From positions 1 to 30,408 of the forward strand of contig CAKSVK010000022.1 in the NCBI GenBank assembly GCA_934502905.1: a stretch of DNA of 30,408 nt, given 5' to 3'. This DNA is from an uncultured Chitinophagaceae bacterium (GTDB lineage Bacteria; Bacteroidota; Bacteroidia; Chitinophagales; Chitinophagaceae). The position numbers were made by a program, and so were the translations under genes. The notes beneath the pieces are model-generated. The model did no database searches. It saw nothing but the letters and a program-made list of their open reading frames with translations, and was not told the DNA's origin. Shown piece after piece: positions 1-8,508 of this stretch; the first letter of the stretch is position 1, and the number at the start of each line of letters is the position of its first letter.

Positions 1-1
1 T

Positions 2-316
2 GTCAAAACCTCTTCAAAGGAGATCACCATCGAAACCATACAAAAAATGGTGTGCGATTATTTCAATCTTCCTTATGAAAGGCTGCTGCAGAAGACCCGG
101 AAGCGGGAGATCGTACAGGCACGCCAGATCACCATGTACCTGGCAAAACAATTCACCAAGAACTCATTGAAAACGATCGGCGAACACTTTGGTGGTCGTG
201 ACCATACGACAGTGATCCATTCCTGCCAGACTGTTAAAGACCTGATGGATACCGACAGCCTGTTCAAAGAAAGTGTAGTGGACCTGCAGCAAAAAGTGCA
301 GTTGGCTGCGATGTAA
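2..316 (+). CDS. dnaA: Chromosomal replication initiator DnaA, C-terminal fragment (5' end outside window)
   Basis: This is the last ~104 codons of DnaA, the AAA+ protein that binds DnaA boxes and opens the replication origin. The frame is open from base 2, before the first internal ATG at 47, so the gene is cut by the window edge and is not a short gene. The visible part is domain IV, the DNA-binding helix-turn-helix: the family signature GGRDHTTVIHS is intact, preceded by the conserved block ARQITMYLAKQFT. The stop codon at 314-316 is followed after about 20 bases by an intrinsic terminator. I saw no DnaA-box-like 9-mers in the 476 bases downstream, so nothing here marks the origin. The identification is secure; the ATPase domain cannot be judged. 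Confidence 0.96.
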   Translation, partial: VKTSSKEITIETIQKMVCDYFNLPYERLLQKTRKREIVQARQITMYLAKQFTKNSLKTIGEHFGGRDHTTVIHSCQTVKDLMDTDSLFKESVVDLQQKVQLAAM

Positions 317-336
317 CCTTTTGAAATAATTATTTT

Positions 337-377
337 AAAAAGAGGCTGTATCAAAAATTCCGATACAGCCTCTTTTT
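337..377 (+). terminator. Intrinsic terminator of dnaA
   Basis: A perfect stem, AGAGGCTGTATC (341-352) pairing with GATACAGCCTCT (362-373), is flanked by AAAA and TTTT, so the full hairpin is 16 bp and runs into a T-tract. The symmetry makes it potentially bidirectional. It lies about 20 bases after the dnaA stop. Confidence 0.9.
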
Positions 378-582
378 ATTCTGTAAAAGAATGCCTGTCT
401 GGGACTTTCCTCCTCTCGTTAAAAATTCATAATTCCGTTATTTAAAAAATTCAGGAAGTTCCGGGGGTAACAATTCTTTTCCGGCACTGATATAGTGACA
501 GACATTACATTCAACAGATAATAATACCATATTATAGACACTATATTAAAAATCGGTTTTCATAGGATATTGGATTTAGACG

Positions 583-610
583 GGGCAGCATATCTATGCA
601 GCCCTTTTTT
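583..610 (+). terminator. Plus-strand terminator-like hairpin without an upstream gene
   Basis: GGGC-A-GCAT pairs with ATGC-A-GCCC around a four-base loop, with one internal A/A mismatch, and is followed directly by six T (605-610). No T-tract follows on the minus strand. It lies about 200 bases after the dnaA terminator, so it would end a separate short plus-strand transcript. Confidence 0.55.
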
Positions 611-727
611 ATAGGTCCGATATTCCGGGCCTGCAATTGGCCAACAAGAAAGACATAATGGTGTGCCCCGGTAGCTTCGTCTATGCTTTGTTTCATCAGT
701 GGGGGCAGGAAGGATAAATACAAAAAG

Positions 728-768
728 AAAACCTGCGAGGATGCAAATGCAAGCCTCACAGGTTTTTT
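728..768 (-). terminator. Intrinsic terminator of the fecR-susC-susD operon
   Basis: ACCTG-C-GAGG (731-740) pairs with CCTC-A-CAGGT (754-763), one mismatch in ten. On the minus strand the hairpin runs into a T-rich tract, about 30 bases after the susD stop. Confidence 0.75.
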
Positions 769-793
769 AGGAATTAATGTTTATAATATAATG

Positions 794-2533
794 TTACCAG
801 GGTTTTCCGGTTCCTTCAATGATCCAGGGTTTGGCCCATTGGCTGTTCTTGCCCCTTAAAGTGCTGTAAGGAGTTGTGCTTAACCTGTCTATTGCTGCGG
901 ATGCATTGGCAGCATTCACATTTATTTCATTGTTTCCGTAGATAAGCCTTACAGGTATTACCGGCTGCACTGAGCCATTTCCGGGTGCGGCCATTACGGG
1001 CAACCCCGTTCTTCTCCAATCAAACCAGGACTCCAGGGCATTCGCAAATCCGGCAATCCATTTTTGCTCTAAAATCTGTTTCAGTGTACCGTCATATGCT
1101 ACACCCGCATTGTCAGCATAATCATTATATTTATCGCCTACTCCCCAAGATTCTAAAGAAAATTTAATGCCATTATTATAATTTGCCTGAGCGTCTCCCG
1201 CAGCCCAGCCTCTTTGAGCAGCTTCTGCTAATATAAAGGCTACTTCAGAAGCCGTAGACAATCTCGCCTTCAGTATACCGTTCGCACCATCATTTGCTTG
1301 CAGAAAAACAGTGGACAACTGGGAAACATGCTGATTTTCTACACTTTGACCAGGTGTCGGATTATTATTAAAATAGTCCGGATATAATAACGCAGGAGGT
1401 ACGCCCACATATTCATTTGTGTTAGGAGCAGCAAATGTGAATGGTGGATTCGCGGTAAACAGGTTCGGATTATAGCGCCTGGTATAAATATCGCTGCTAC
1501 CGGCTTCCCTGTATGCAATATCCGTCATAGACACAAGGTCTGTTAAAACACCGTTCTTTCTGATAAAGGGATCCACGGCGGTAGCAAGTGCCGGATCCGC
1601 AACCCATCTGCAGTGAACCGGCTGAAACCAAACCTCCCTGCGTGGATCACCATATTGGGTAAGCCTGTCCAGTAAGGTCGAACAGGGCTTCCTTCTTCTC
1701 CATTCAGATTCCGGATCATTACCTCCTTTATCTTTATTTCCCGGCCACGCGTTATTAGCCTGAGAAGCCGGCAGGGCCGAGAACCCCATGGTTGCATCTT
1801 CGCCTGAAGACTTTATATAATCGCCGGAGTTATATACTTGCTCCAATGTTGATTTTGCCAGGTCGGGAAGCTTTTCAGAAAGCCTCATCGCATAACGAAG
1901 CAACAAAGAGTTTGCAAACTTTTTCCATTTAGCAGCATCTCCATTATAATATAAATCATATCCAGGCGCATAATAACCAGACACATCACCCACACTGTTC
2001 AAAGTGTTAACTGCCACTTTCAATTCTTCTATAATGCCCTTATAAATTGTCTCCTGGGTATCATAGGCAGGATAAGAAATATCTGTAGCTCCCCTCAGGG
2101 CTTCTGTATATGGTGCATCGCCCCAAAGATCAGCAATGGTGCCAAATACAAATGCTCTCATGGTTTGAGCTATACCCTGGTGAAGAGGATAGTCCATTTC
2201 AGTTGCCCTGTTATAGAGAAACTCATTATTTCTTAAAACTCCATACCAGTTACTCCAGTCTTCTTCGCTCCAGTCATAAGAATTATAACCACTGTGCCAC
2301 CCATCTTCCTGCATATGTTGCATAGCTCCTCCAATTTTTCCATAACCTAATCCTAGATAATTATTAGCAGCGCCGCTCAACACAGTGGGTAATATAAGAT
2401 TGGGATTTGCAGTTGCCGGGTTTATCCCATTCGGGTTCTCATTAAACTCGTCCAGTTTCTTGGCACAAGATACCAGAAATAAAAGCGAGCAAATGAAAAC
2501 AGCATTTATTAAAGTTCTTATTCTCATTTTCAA
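794..2533 (-). CDS. SusD/RagB-family nutrient-binding outer-membrane lipoprotein
   Basis: This 579-aa protein is the surface lid that captures substrate for the SusC transporter encoded immediately upstream. It starts with a lipoprotein signal peptide: charged N-terminus, hydrophobic core, then LVSC with the acylated cysteine at residue 23, followed by the NPNGINPATANPNLILP stretch typical of the SusD-like subgroup. Further SusD-like blocks include the tetratricopeptide-like helical region (FILAEAAQRGW) and a LEQKWIAGFANALESWFDWRRTGLP block near the C-terminus. Length is normal for the family. It starts 17 bases after the susC stop, so the two are co-transcribed. No glycoside hydrolase, sulfatase or peptidase gene adjoins the pair, so the substrate cannot be predicted. 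The family call is secure. Confidence 0.93.
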   Translation of the reverse strand: MKMRIRTLINAVFICSLLFLVSCAKKLDEFNENPNGINPATANPNLILPTVLSGAANNYLGLGYGKIGGAMQHMQEDGWHSGYNSYDWSEEDWSNWYGVLRNNEFLYNRATEMDYPLHQGIAQTMRAFVFGTIADLWGDAPYTEALRGATDISYPAYDTQETIYKGIIEELKVAVNTLNSVGDVSGYYAPGYDLYYNGDAAKWKKFANSLLLRYAMRLSEKLPDLAKSTLEQVYNSGDYIKSSGEDATMGFSALPASQANNAWPGNKDKGGNDPESEWRRRKPCSTLLDRLTQYGDPRREVWFQPVHCRWVADPALATAVDPFIRKNGVLTDLVSMTDIAYREAGSSDIYTRRYNPNLFTANPPFTFAAPNTNEYVGVPPALLYPDYFNNNPTPGQSVENQHVSQLSTVFLQANDGANGILKARLSTASEVAFILAEAAQRGWAAGDAQANYNNGIKFSLESWGVGDKYNDYADNAGVAYDGTLKQILEQKWIAGFANALESWFDWRRTGLPVMAAPGNGSVQPVIPVRLIYGNNEINVNAANASAAIDRLSTTPYSTLRGKNSQWAKPWIIEGTGKPW

Positions 2534-2550
2534 CTGTTTTATTTTTTATA

Positions 2551-5500
2551 TTAAAAATCAACATTCAGCTTAAATCCAAAAGGGATAGTCCAAGGCATTA
2601 CATTCTGCCTTTCAATACCCTGACGGAATCCACCACCACCGGCAGCGTTAGGATCAGCCCAGTAAGCCCTTTCGGGGTCTATACCGATTTTAGCGGCATT
2701 CCAAAGCATCAGGTTTCTGGTGTAAACAGAGAATGTTGCATTTCTGGTAATATTGAATAAATTCGGGATTCTATAGCTCAGGGTGATTTCCCTTAACTTG
2801 ATGAACGATGCATCAAAGGTAACCTGCTTGTTAAAGCTCCAGGGATACGCATCAGTCAACGGGATATATTTTGTACCCTCACCACCCAACCATTCGTGGT
2901 ACTGATTATCCTCTCCAATATAAACACCTGGTATAAATACACCATCGTACAAAGTAGTGGTTCCATCAGAAAGCGGGAACCCTCCGGTTTCCTGTGTGTG
3001 TCCCCCTACCCTCGGGAAGTTGCCATTTTGCGGAATAATGTATTTTTCAGGATCAGATTTTAACAGTGCAACCAGTTCGTCTTTAGTATATAAGCCTCCG
3101 GGGATCAGGTTGTCCAGTTGCCTTTGCGATTTCCAATCAGACTCCCCGTAACGATAAGTGAATGACATAAAGTTACCACCGTTTCTCCAATCGAAGCTTA
3201 ACCCCAACGACCAGCGTTTCCATGTCAAAGTTGACTGTAATCCCATCAGGAACCTGGGATTATAATTACCCACCTTTTCGTTGTTGGGATTTCCATTTCC
3301 GCCAGGTAATTCCTGCCACTGCATACTACCGTCTGAATCCGGTGTTCCATCATATTCGATAATCGGCCAGCGATAGTATGGAGACGTGGGATCTGTTACC
3401 TGTAAATATCCACGGCTGTACAGGTCACCAATTTCCTGCCCTACAAAAGTGTAGGCGCCTGCACTGGCTTCACCCCAGAAAGAGAAGAAATCAACTCCAT
3501 CCATCAATTCTCTTAAATAAACACGGTTTCTCGTAAAATTCGCATGAACATCCCAGGTCCAGTTTTGAGTCCTCAGGGGTGTACCGCCCAGCCCGATTTC
3601 CCAGCCACGGCTGTTCAGCATGCCTGCATTCACCCTCTTTCTGATATAACCTGCAGAAGATGGCATATCTATATTAAATATCTGGTTCCTGTTTTTAAGA
3701 TCATAGTAGGTCAGGTCAAATCTCAGGCGATTGTTATACATCCCGAAATCAATTCCTCCTTCAATTGAAGTGGATATCTCGGGCTTCAGATAGGGATTAT
3801 ACTGTATGTCGGGTATACTTCCGCTTATCAACGACCCCCATGAGCCCATACCCAATGTGGGATACAATGTATAGGGATCAGTATCATTTCCTGCCTGCGC
3901 CCATCCGCCCCTGAGTTTCAATAAAGAAATGCTGGAAGGCAGGTTGAAAGTAGAATTTGCTAACCAGCTTAAAGATGCGGACGGATAGAAGTAGGAACGG
4001 TTATCAGCTGGTAAAGTACTGGACCAATCATTTCTGGCTGTCAGATCCAGGTATAACTGATCTTTAAACCCTACGGAAGCCATGGCATATAAGCTGTAGA
4101 TATTCTTTCTTCCTTTATTATTTCCGGTAACATCAGGATTATTCCTGTCTAAGTTTATCACATTCTGCACATTGTAAAGTCCCGGTACTGATAAATCCCT
4201 TCCCCCGGCTGTTGCTTTTCTCCAATTAGCCTGCATATAGTTACCACCTGCAGAAACACTAAAATCAAAGTCGCTTACTTTCTTTTTGTAGCTGATCAAA
4301 AAATCAGTATTTACCTCCTGACCAAACAAATTCTCTAGATAGTATCCTCCCTGGGGTAATGAAGTGTAACTCCAGGGAATTTTTGTTTCCCTTTGTTCGT
4401 TGCTCGTATTAAGTGTACCACGAATAAAGGCTGTCAGGTCTTTTGTTAGTTTTAAATCAACTTTCACGTTGCCAATAAGACGATCTCTGACAAATCCGTT
4501 CTGAATACCCAATGCAAGGAAATAGGGATTATTCTTATTATTTGCGTATTTCAATTGTTCCATTCCTTCCAGTGCCGGTTTCCATATAGACTTGAATTCA
4601 GTCATATCCACATATGCTGCATCGTAAATGGCTTCCAGCGGATTTGCATTACGCTCGCCCGTATTGGGACGGCTATTGGAATTTGACCGGGACCAGGTAA
4701 GATTACTACTGATAGAAATTCCTTTGCTTACATCATACGATCCCGCCAGGGCGATGCTATTTCTGTACAAATCCTGACCAGGTATCAACCCCTGATTACG
4801 CATATTATTGTAGGAAATTCTATAGGATCCCTTTTCATTTGATCCTCCTACAGAAACATTATTCGTTGTAGTAAATCCGGTATTGAGAAAGTTTTTCATA
4901 TTATCCCTGTAGGACTTTAGCTCAGTTGCAACGGGTTGACCATTTGCATCTAAAGGGCTATTCCATTGCACAGCAGTATTTCCCTTATCCAAAGGTATTC
5001 CACCCCAATAGGCAGATGCAGGATTCATCTGATTGGGGCGCTCTCCATTGGCATGCTTATAGTGAAGATCGAGGTAACGATACGGCTGCTCCCACACATT
5101 GGATGTAGAAAAGCTGACACCAAATCCCTTTCCTTTTTTACCAGACTTGGTTGTGATCAATATTACGCCGTTACCTGCCCTGGATCCATATAAAGCAGAA
5201 GCGCTGGGACCTTTTAACACTGAGATGCTCTCAATATCATCCGGATTAATATCAGATATAGCATTTCCATAGTCTACCCGGTTTCCACTGCCTTTATCAC
5301 TTACATTCTGCAATGAGCTACCCATGGGTACCCCATCAATTACATACAATGGCTGGTTGTTGATCAATGAGCTTGCCCCCCTGATGATAACACTGATAGA
5401 AGAGCCTACACCGCTGGTTTGGTTAATTGTAACACCCGAAACACGTCCGGCCATGGAGGTCAGCATATTTTCATTTGCTACATGCGTCATATCATCTCCC

Positions 5501-6249
5501 TTCACGGTGCCGATGGAGTATCCTAAAGATTTCTTCTCCCTGGTCAATCCCAATGCTGTTACTACCACTCCCTCCAGTTCCTGCGCATCGGACTCCAGGA
5601 AAATGCTTACAGAGGCTTTTCCGTCTACAGCAACCTCCTGTGATTGATATCCAACAGAAGAAAACACCAGGACTGCTGAAGAATTTGCAACATTTAAAGT
5701 AAAATTTCCATTTCCGTCAGTTGTGGTAGCATTGGATGTACCCTTTTCCGTTATGGTTACACCTGCAACAGGACCATTGGCATCCACCACGTTTCCGCGG
5801 ACAACAAAATCAGCTTCAATACTCTCTGACGAAGGACGGACAGCTATTACGCTGCTTTCTGTACGCTGCACGTTGAAGCCATCTTTCCTGATAACATATA
5901 CTTCCTTTACTTTTTCAAAATGCAACCCGGCTGGCGTTAAAACATTCTCCAACACGATATCCGGATTAACATGCTTCGCGGCATCAAGATCAGAATAATG
6001 AACGGTGATCTCTTTTAGGGCATCTGACTGATAGCTATAGTACACATTACTATATGCTTTTTTGAACTCTTTCATAAAAGTTCCGAGTGACGCCTTTTTA
6101 GCGTTCGTCTCCGGAACTAAGGTTGGTTGATTGTCGGGCAGAGACAACAGCGCTTCCTGTGCCGTTGTTCCTGTTACAATCATCAGCAGCAAAAACGTTG
6201 CTGAGACTGCTCCTAAGCAGCGTTTTGAAAAAAAACGGCCTTTCATCAT
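2551..6249 (-). CDS. SusC/RagA-family TonB-dependent outer-membrane transporter with STN signalling domain
   Basis: A 1232-aa outer-membrane beta-barrel that imports its ligand using TonB energy. Visible order: signal peptide (about 1-30, ending TGTTAQ), STN domain (about 52-125), carboxypeptidase-regulatory-like beta-sandwich (about 148-222), a TonB-box-like stretch ELEGVVVTALG (224-234), plug domain with LYVIDGVPMG (301-310) and ISDINPDDIESISVLKGPSASALYGSRAGNG-type motifs, then the barrel ending in KLNVDF with the usual C-terminal aromatic residue. The STN domain matters: in FecA-type systems it touches the anti-sigma factor in the periplasm, which fits the fecR gene 38 bases upstream. Transporters controlled this way switch on their own operon when ligand binds. 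Two adjacent ATG codons could serve as start; the first is used. Confidence 0.96.
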   Translation of the reverse strand: MMKGRFFSKRCLGAVSATFLLLMIVTGTTAQEALLSLPDNQPTLVPETNAKKASLGTFMKEFKKAYSNVYYSYQSDALKEITVHYSDLDAAKHVNPDIVLENVLTPAGLHFEKVKEVYVIRKDGFNVQRTESSVIAVRPSSESIEADFVVRGNVVDANGPVAGVTITEKGTSNATTTDGNGNFTLNVANSSAVLVFSSVGYQSQEVAVDGKASVSIFLESDAQELEGVVVTALGLTREKKSLGYSIGTVKGDDMTHVANENMLTSMAGRVSGVTINQTSGVGSSISVIIRGASSLINNQPLYVIDGVPMGSSLQNVSDKGSGNRVDYGNAISDINPDDIESISVLKGPSASALYGSRAGNGVILITTKSGKKGKGFGVSFSTSNVWEQPYRYLDLHYKHANGERPNQMNPASAYWGGIPLDKGNTAVQWNSPLDANGQPVATELKSYRDNMKNFLNTGFTTTNNVSVGGSNEKGSYRISYNNMRNQGLIPGQDLYRNSIALAGSYDVSKGISISSNLTWSRSNSNSRPNTGERNANPLEAIYDAAYVDMTEFKSIWKPALEGMEQLKYANNKNNPYFLALGIQNGFVRDRLIGNVKVDLKLTKDLTAFIRGTLNTSNEQRETKIPWSYTSLPQGGYYLENLFGQEVNTDFLISYKKKVSDFDFSVSAGGNYMQANWRKATAGGRDLSVPGLYNVQNVINLDRNNPDVTGNNKGRKNIYSLYAMASVGFKDQLYLDLTARNDWSSTLPADNRSYFYPSASLSWLANSTFNLPSSISLLKLRGGWAQAGNDTDPYTLYPTLGMGSWGSLISGSIPDIQYNPYLKPEISTSIEGGIDFGMYNNRLRFDLTYYDLKNRNQIFNIDMPSSAGYIRKRVNAGMLNSRGWEIGLGGTPLRTQNWTWDVHANFTRNRVYLRELMDGVDFFSFWGEASAGAYTFVGQEIGDLYSRGYLQVTDPTSPYYRWPIIEYDGTPDSDGSMQWQELPGGNGNPNNEKVGNYNPRFLMGLQSTLTWKRWSLGLSFDWRNGGNFMSFTYRYGESDWKSQRQLDNLIPGGLYTKDELVALLKSDPEKYIIPQNGNFPRVGGHTQETGGFPLSDGTTTLYDGVFIPGVYIGEDNQYHEWLGGEGTKYIPLTDAYPWSFNKQVTFDASFIKLREITLSYRIPNLFNITRNATFSVYTRNLMLWNAAKIGIDPERAYWADPNAAGGGGFRQGIERQNVMPWTIPFGFKLNVDF

Positions 6250-6287
6250 AACTGTTTTGATTGATGGTTAAATAATTAATGATCACT

Positions 6288-7328
6288 TTAATTAATAAAA
6301 ACTTTTTCATTTGTTTCCGAGACCGACACGTCCAGTGTTTTTTCAATCACCCTGATAAGGGTTGAATAATCTTCCACGGAAACCACGGCTGATATTTTCA
6401 TATTGTTTAGTTTATGGTTGTTCAATACGACCTCCGTTCCGTAAAACTGCTCGATCAGTTTCACTACTGTTGTCAGCGGCGTATTATCAAAATGCCACTC
6501 ATGGTCGTCCCAGGCAGCTGTATACAGACCAGGCTGTATATCTTCTTTTTGCAGCTCCCCGTTGCGTGCATCGTAGTTCAGAGATTGACCGGGTAACAAA
6601 GACCCGATCGTTCTGCCTGCATCTTCAGCAAAACTTACATCTACACTACCGTGAGCGAGCACAATATTTGTGGTGGCAGCCCGTGTATTCACATTGAACT
6701 CTGTGCCGGTCACCCGCACAGAGAGCTGGGGCGTATGTACCATGAACGGCTTGCCGCTATTCTTCTTCACTTTAAAAAAGCCGTTTCCTTCCAGATAAAT
6801 ATCCCTGGTAGCAGAAGCGTCGAACGCCTCATGGTATCTGATGGAAGAGTTGCCATTCAATACCACCACCGAACTGTCGGGCAGCAATATTTCCTGTATT
6901 TGTTTGGAAACGGTGGTAATCTTCACCATGTTTGTATATCCACGTTCCTCCTGTGGCTTCCGCAACATGACAGTGCCCGTCAGCATTATTAAAGCCACTG
7001 CAGCTGTCAGCCCCCATTTACGAAACGGATCCCCGATCTTCTTTTCATCGTTTTTCTGTTCGGGTAAATTCAGCGCTTTAAATATAACCGACTTCAGTTC
7101 CGTTTTTTCCTCTGCTGTTAAAGCATCGGTCTGTTGTCCGGAACCTTTCAGCTGTTCTACAAGCTTTCTCGCACCCAGCACTGTTTCTCTCTGCAGGGGA
7201 TAAACTTCCAGGAATGCTTTCCAGAATACATCAGCCGTATCATCAGGTGTTAATACCCAATGCTGGAAATAGTCGTCAGATGCGAACTCTTCTTCCCTGA
7301 AATTCCTGTAGTAGCTGTGACTATGCAT
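6288..7328 (-). CDS. FecR-family anti-sigma factor
   Basis: A 346-aa inner-membrane anti-sigma factor that would hold an ECF sigma factor until a signal arrives from the STN domain of the neighbouring SusC. Layout: N-terminal cytoplasmic sigma-binding region with the typical DDYFQHWVLTPDDTADVFWKAFL block (about 18-40), one transmembrane helix (about 105-122), periplasmic FecR domain (about 138-235, including IYLEGNGFFKV and VTGTEFNVNTR) and a C-terminal DUF4974/STN-like domain (about 280-346). I chose ATG at 7328; the open frame extends eight codons further to a TTG at 7352, which is less likely. Unusually, no ECF sigma gene lies next to it: the 398 bases upstream hold none, and the next gene is a divergent deoR. 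The partner sigma must be elsewhere. Confidence 0.93.
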   Translation of the reverse strand: MHSHSYYRNFREEEFASDDYFQHWVLTPDDTADVFWKAFLEVYPLQRETVLGARKLVEQLKGSGQQTDALTAEEKTELKSVIFKALNLPEQKNDEKKIGDPFRKWGLTAAVALIMLTGTVMLRKPQEERGYTNMVKITTVSKQIQEILLPDSSVVVLNGNSSIRYHEAFDASATRDIYLEGNGFFKVKKNSGKPFMVHTPQLSVRVTGTEFNVNTRAATTNIVLAHGSVDVSFAEDAGRTIGSLLPGQSLNYDARNGELQKEDIQPGLYTAAWDDHEWHFDNTPLTTVVKLIEQFYGTEVVLNNHKLNNMKISAVVSVEDYSTLIRVIEKTLDVSVSETNEKVFIN

Positions 7329-7726
7329 TCGTAATATACAAGGAGAGGGCAAAAGGAGATTATATACTCAACGTATATATTTTTTTTAAGTGGTTTACAA
7401 TTATATAATAAGCTGAATAATGAGTATATACCTGTGCGGTTATCTGCACCCGATAAATACAATAATTAATGTGTCAACATGCCCATTGGCACCATTGCAA
7501 CTCCTCTGATTGTTGCTAACCTGTTTTTACCAATAATGACTGCTGTGAGCCGGTTTTTTGTATTCAGGGACAGGGATATAGTTGGTAAAAGAATAAAAAA
7601 TCGGGTTTTTTCAGTAAAAAACAGCAATAAAAGCAGCAAAAACATGCAAAAAAGTGTCATTTAACTGCTGATTTATGCGCTTTTATGCGTTTATTTTTAT
7701 AATTTGCTGGTATAACCAAGATTATC
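7329..7726. other. Divergent intergenic region between fecR and deoR
   Basis: This region should carry both operon promoters. No open frame in it resembles a sigma factor or any protein I know; the longest (plus strand, 7479-7664, 61 codons) is low in complexity towards its end and is not called. It contains a 9-bp perfect inverted repeat, TTTTACCAA (7525-7533) with TTGGTAAAA (7582-7590), and a direct repeat of TTTATGCG just before deoR. Confidence 0.6.
7672..7706 (+). promoter_or_regulatory. Candidate deoR promoter with tandem operator-like repeat
   Basis: TTTATGCG occurs twice (7672-7679 and 7682-7689) exactly one helical turn apart, directly before a near-consensus Bacteroidota -7 element (TA, three bases, TTTG, ending at 7706; the consensus spacing is two). 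The start codon is 21 bases further on. Direct repeats next to the promoter fit autoregulation by the DeoR protein, but this is inference. Confidence 0.4.
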
Positions 7727-8473
7727 ATGCTAAAGAAAGAACGGCAGTCTTTCATTCTCCGGGAGGTAAATCTGCACAACAGGGTGTTGTCCGTTGACCT
7801 TAGCCAGAAGATGAATGTTTCAGAAGACACAATCCGGCGCGACCTGAACGAAATGAACAGGAACAACCAGTTGATCAAAGTGCATGGAGGCGCTCTATCA
7901 AAATCTTTTCATCTCTCTGCTGTCGAAAATCCGGTGTATGCATCATCCGGCAAAAAAACAATTGCACATAAGGCCGTCAGTTTAATAAAAAACGGAATGT
8001 TTATTTTAACGACCGGCGGTACTACCATCATTGAGTTAGCCAAATCATTACCACCGGAACTTACCGCAACATTTATTACAGCAAGTTTACCAGCTGCATA
8101 TGCATATATCCATCATCCCAATATTGATGTAATATTTACCGGTGACAGGATATCAAAAAGTTCCAAAATAGCGATCGGGGCAGAAACGGTTGAAAAAATA
8201 AAGGATATCAGAGCTGATATCTGCTTTCTGGGGATTAATGCAATTGATACTGAAACCGGCATTACGGATAACGACTGGGAGGTGGTACAGGTAAAAAAAG
8301 CTATGATCGCCTCTGCACAACAGGTAGTGGCGTTGACTATCTCTGAAAAGCTGAATTCGTCTCAAAAGATCAAAGTGTGTGGACTGGATAAAGTAAATGT
8401 GCTGATAACAGAACTTGATCCCGGCGACGTTCGGTTAACATCTTATAAAAAAGCAGGCGTAACTGTTTTATAA
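7727..8473 (+). CDS. DeoR-family transcriptional regulator
   Basis: A 248-aa repressor of the DeoR/GlpR type, whose members usually sense phosphorylated sugars or sugar-like intermediates in the cytoplasm. The N-terminal winged helix-turn-helix (residues about 3-57) shows the family pattern: ERQSFILREV, then VSEDTIRRDLNEM as recognition helix, then KVHGGAL. The C-terminal sensor domain (about 75-230) has the NAD-like fold blocks ILTTGGTTIIELAKSLP, ITASLPAA and FLGINAIDTETGITD, ending in the typical lysine-rich DKVNVLIT segment. Length is normal. It precedes a susC-susD pair by only 35 bases on the same strand, so it is probably in one operon with them and regulates it. DeoR control is uncommon for SusCD systems. 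The ligand cannot be read from the sequence. Confidence 0.93.
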   Translation: MLKKERQSFILREVNLHNRVLSVDLSQKMNVSEDTIRRDLNEMNRNNQLIKVHGGALSKSFHLSAVENPVYASSGKKTIAHKAVSLIKNGMFILTTGGTTIIELAKSLPPELTATFITASLPAAYAYIHHPNIDVIFTGDRISKSSKIAIGAETVEKIKDIRADICFLGINAIDTETGITDNDWEVVQVKKAMIASAQQVVALTISEKLNSSQKIKVCGLDKVNVLITELDPGDVRLTSYKKAGVTVL

Positions 8474-8508
8474 TTTTTCACTGATTTTTATTTCAAAAAA
8501 ACTGCATC

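Larger units (their letters stand above)
378..793. other. Gene-poor stretch between dnaA and susD with orphan terminator and inverted repeat
   Basis: I find no convincing gene here; the only sizeable open frame (minus strand, 541-759) has no recognisable composition or motif. It holds an 8-bp perfect inverted repeat, ATATAGTG (490-497) with CACTATAT (539-546), a plus-strand terminator-like hairpin at 583-610 that has no gene in front of it, and the susD terminator at 728-768. Confidence 0.6.

Noticed and set aside
541..759. Minus-strand open frame of 72 codons
   Set aside because: Overlaps two hairpins, no signal peptide, domain or start context; looks like chance.
317..793. Possible origin of replication next to dnaA
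   Set aside because: No DnaA-box-like 9-mers and no AT-rich direct repeats typical of an unwinding element were seen; dnaA proximity alone is not enough.
7479..7664. Plus-strand open frame of 61 codons before deoR
   Set aside because: Starts with a plausible hydrophobic stretch, but the second half is lysine/serine/asparagine low-complexity, and it contains one of the inverted repeat arms; no family resemblance.
7353..7726. Decayed ECF sigma factor upstream of fecR
   Set aside because: No fragment resembling sigma region 2 or 4 was seen in any frame.
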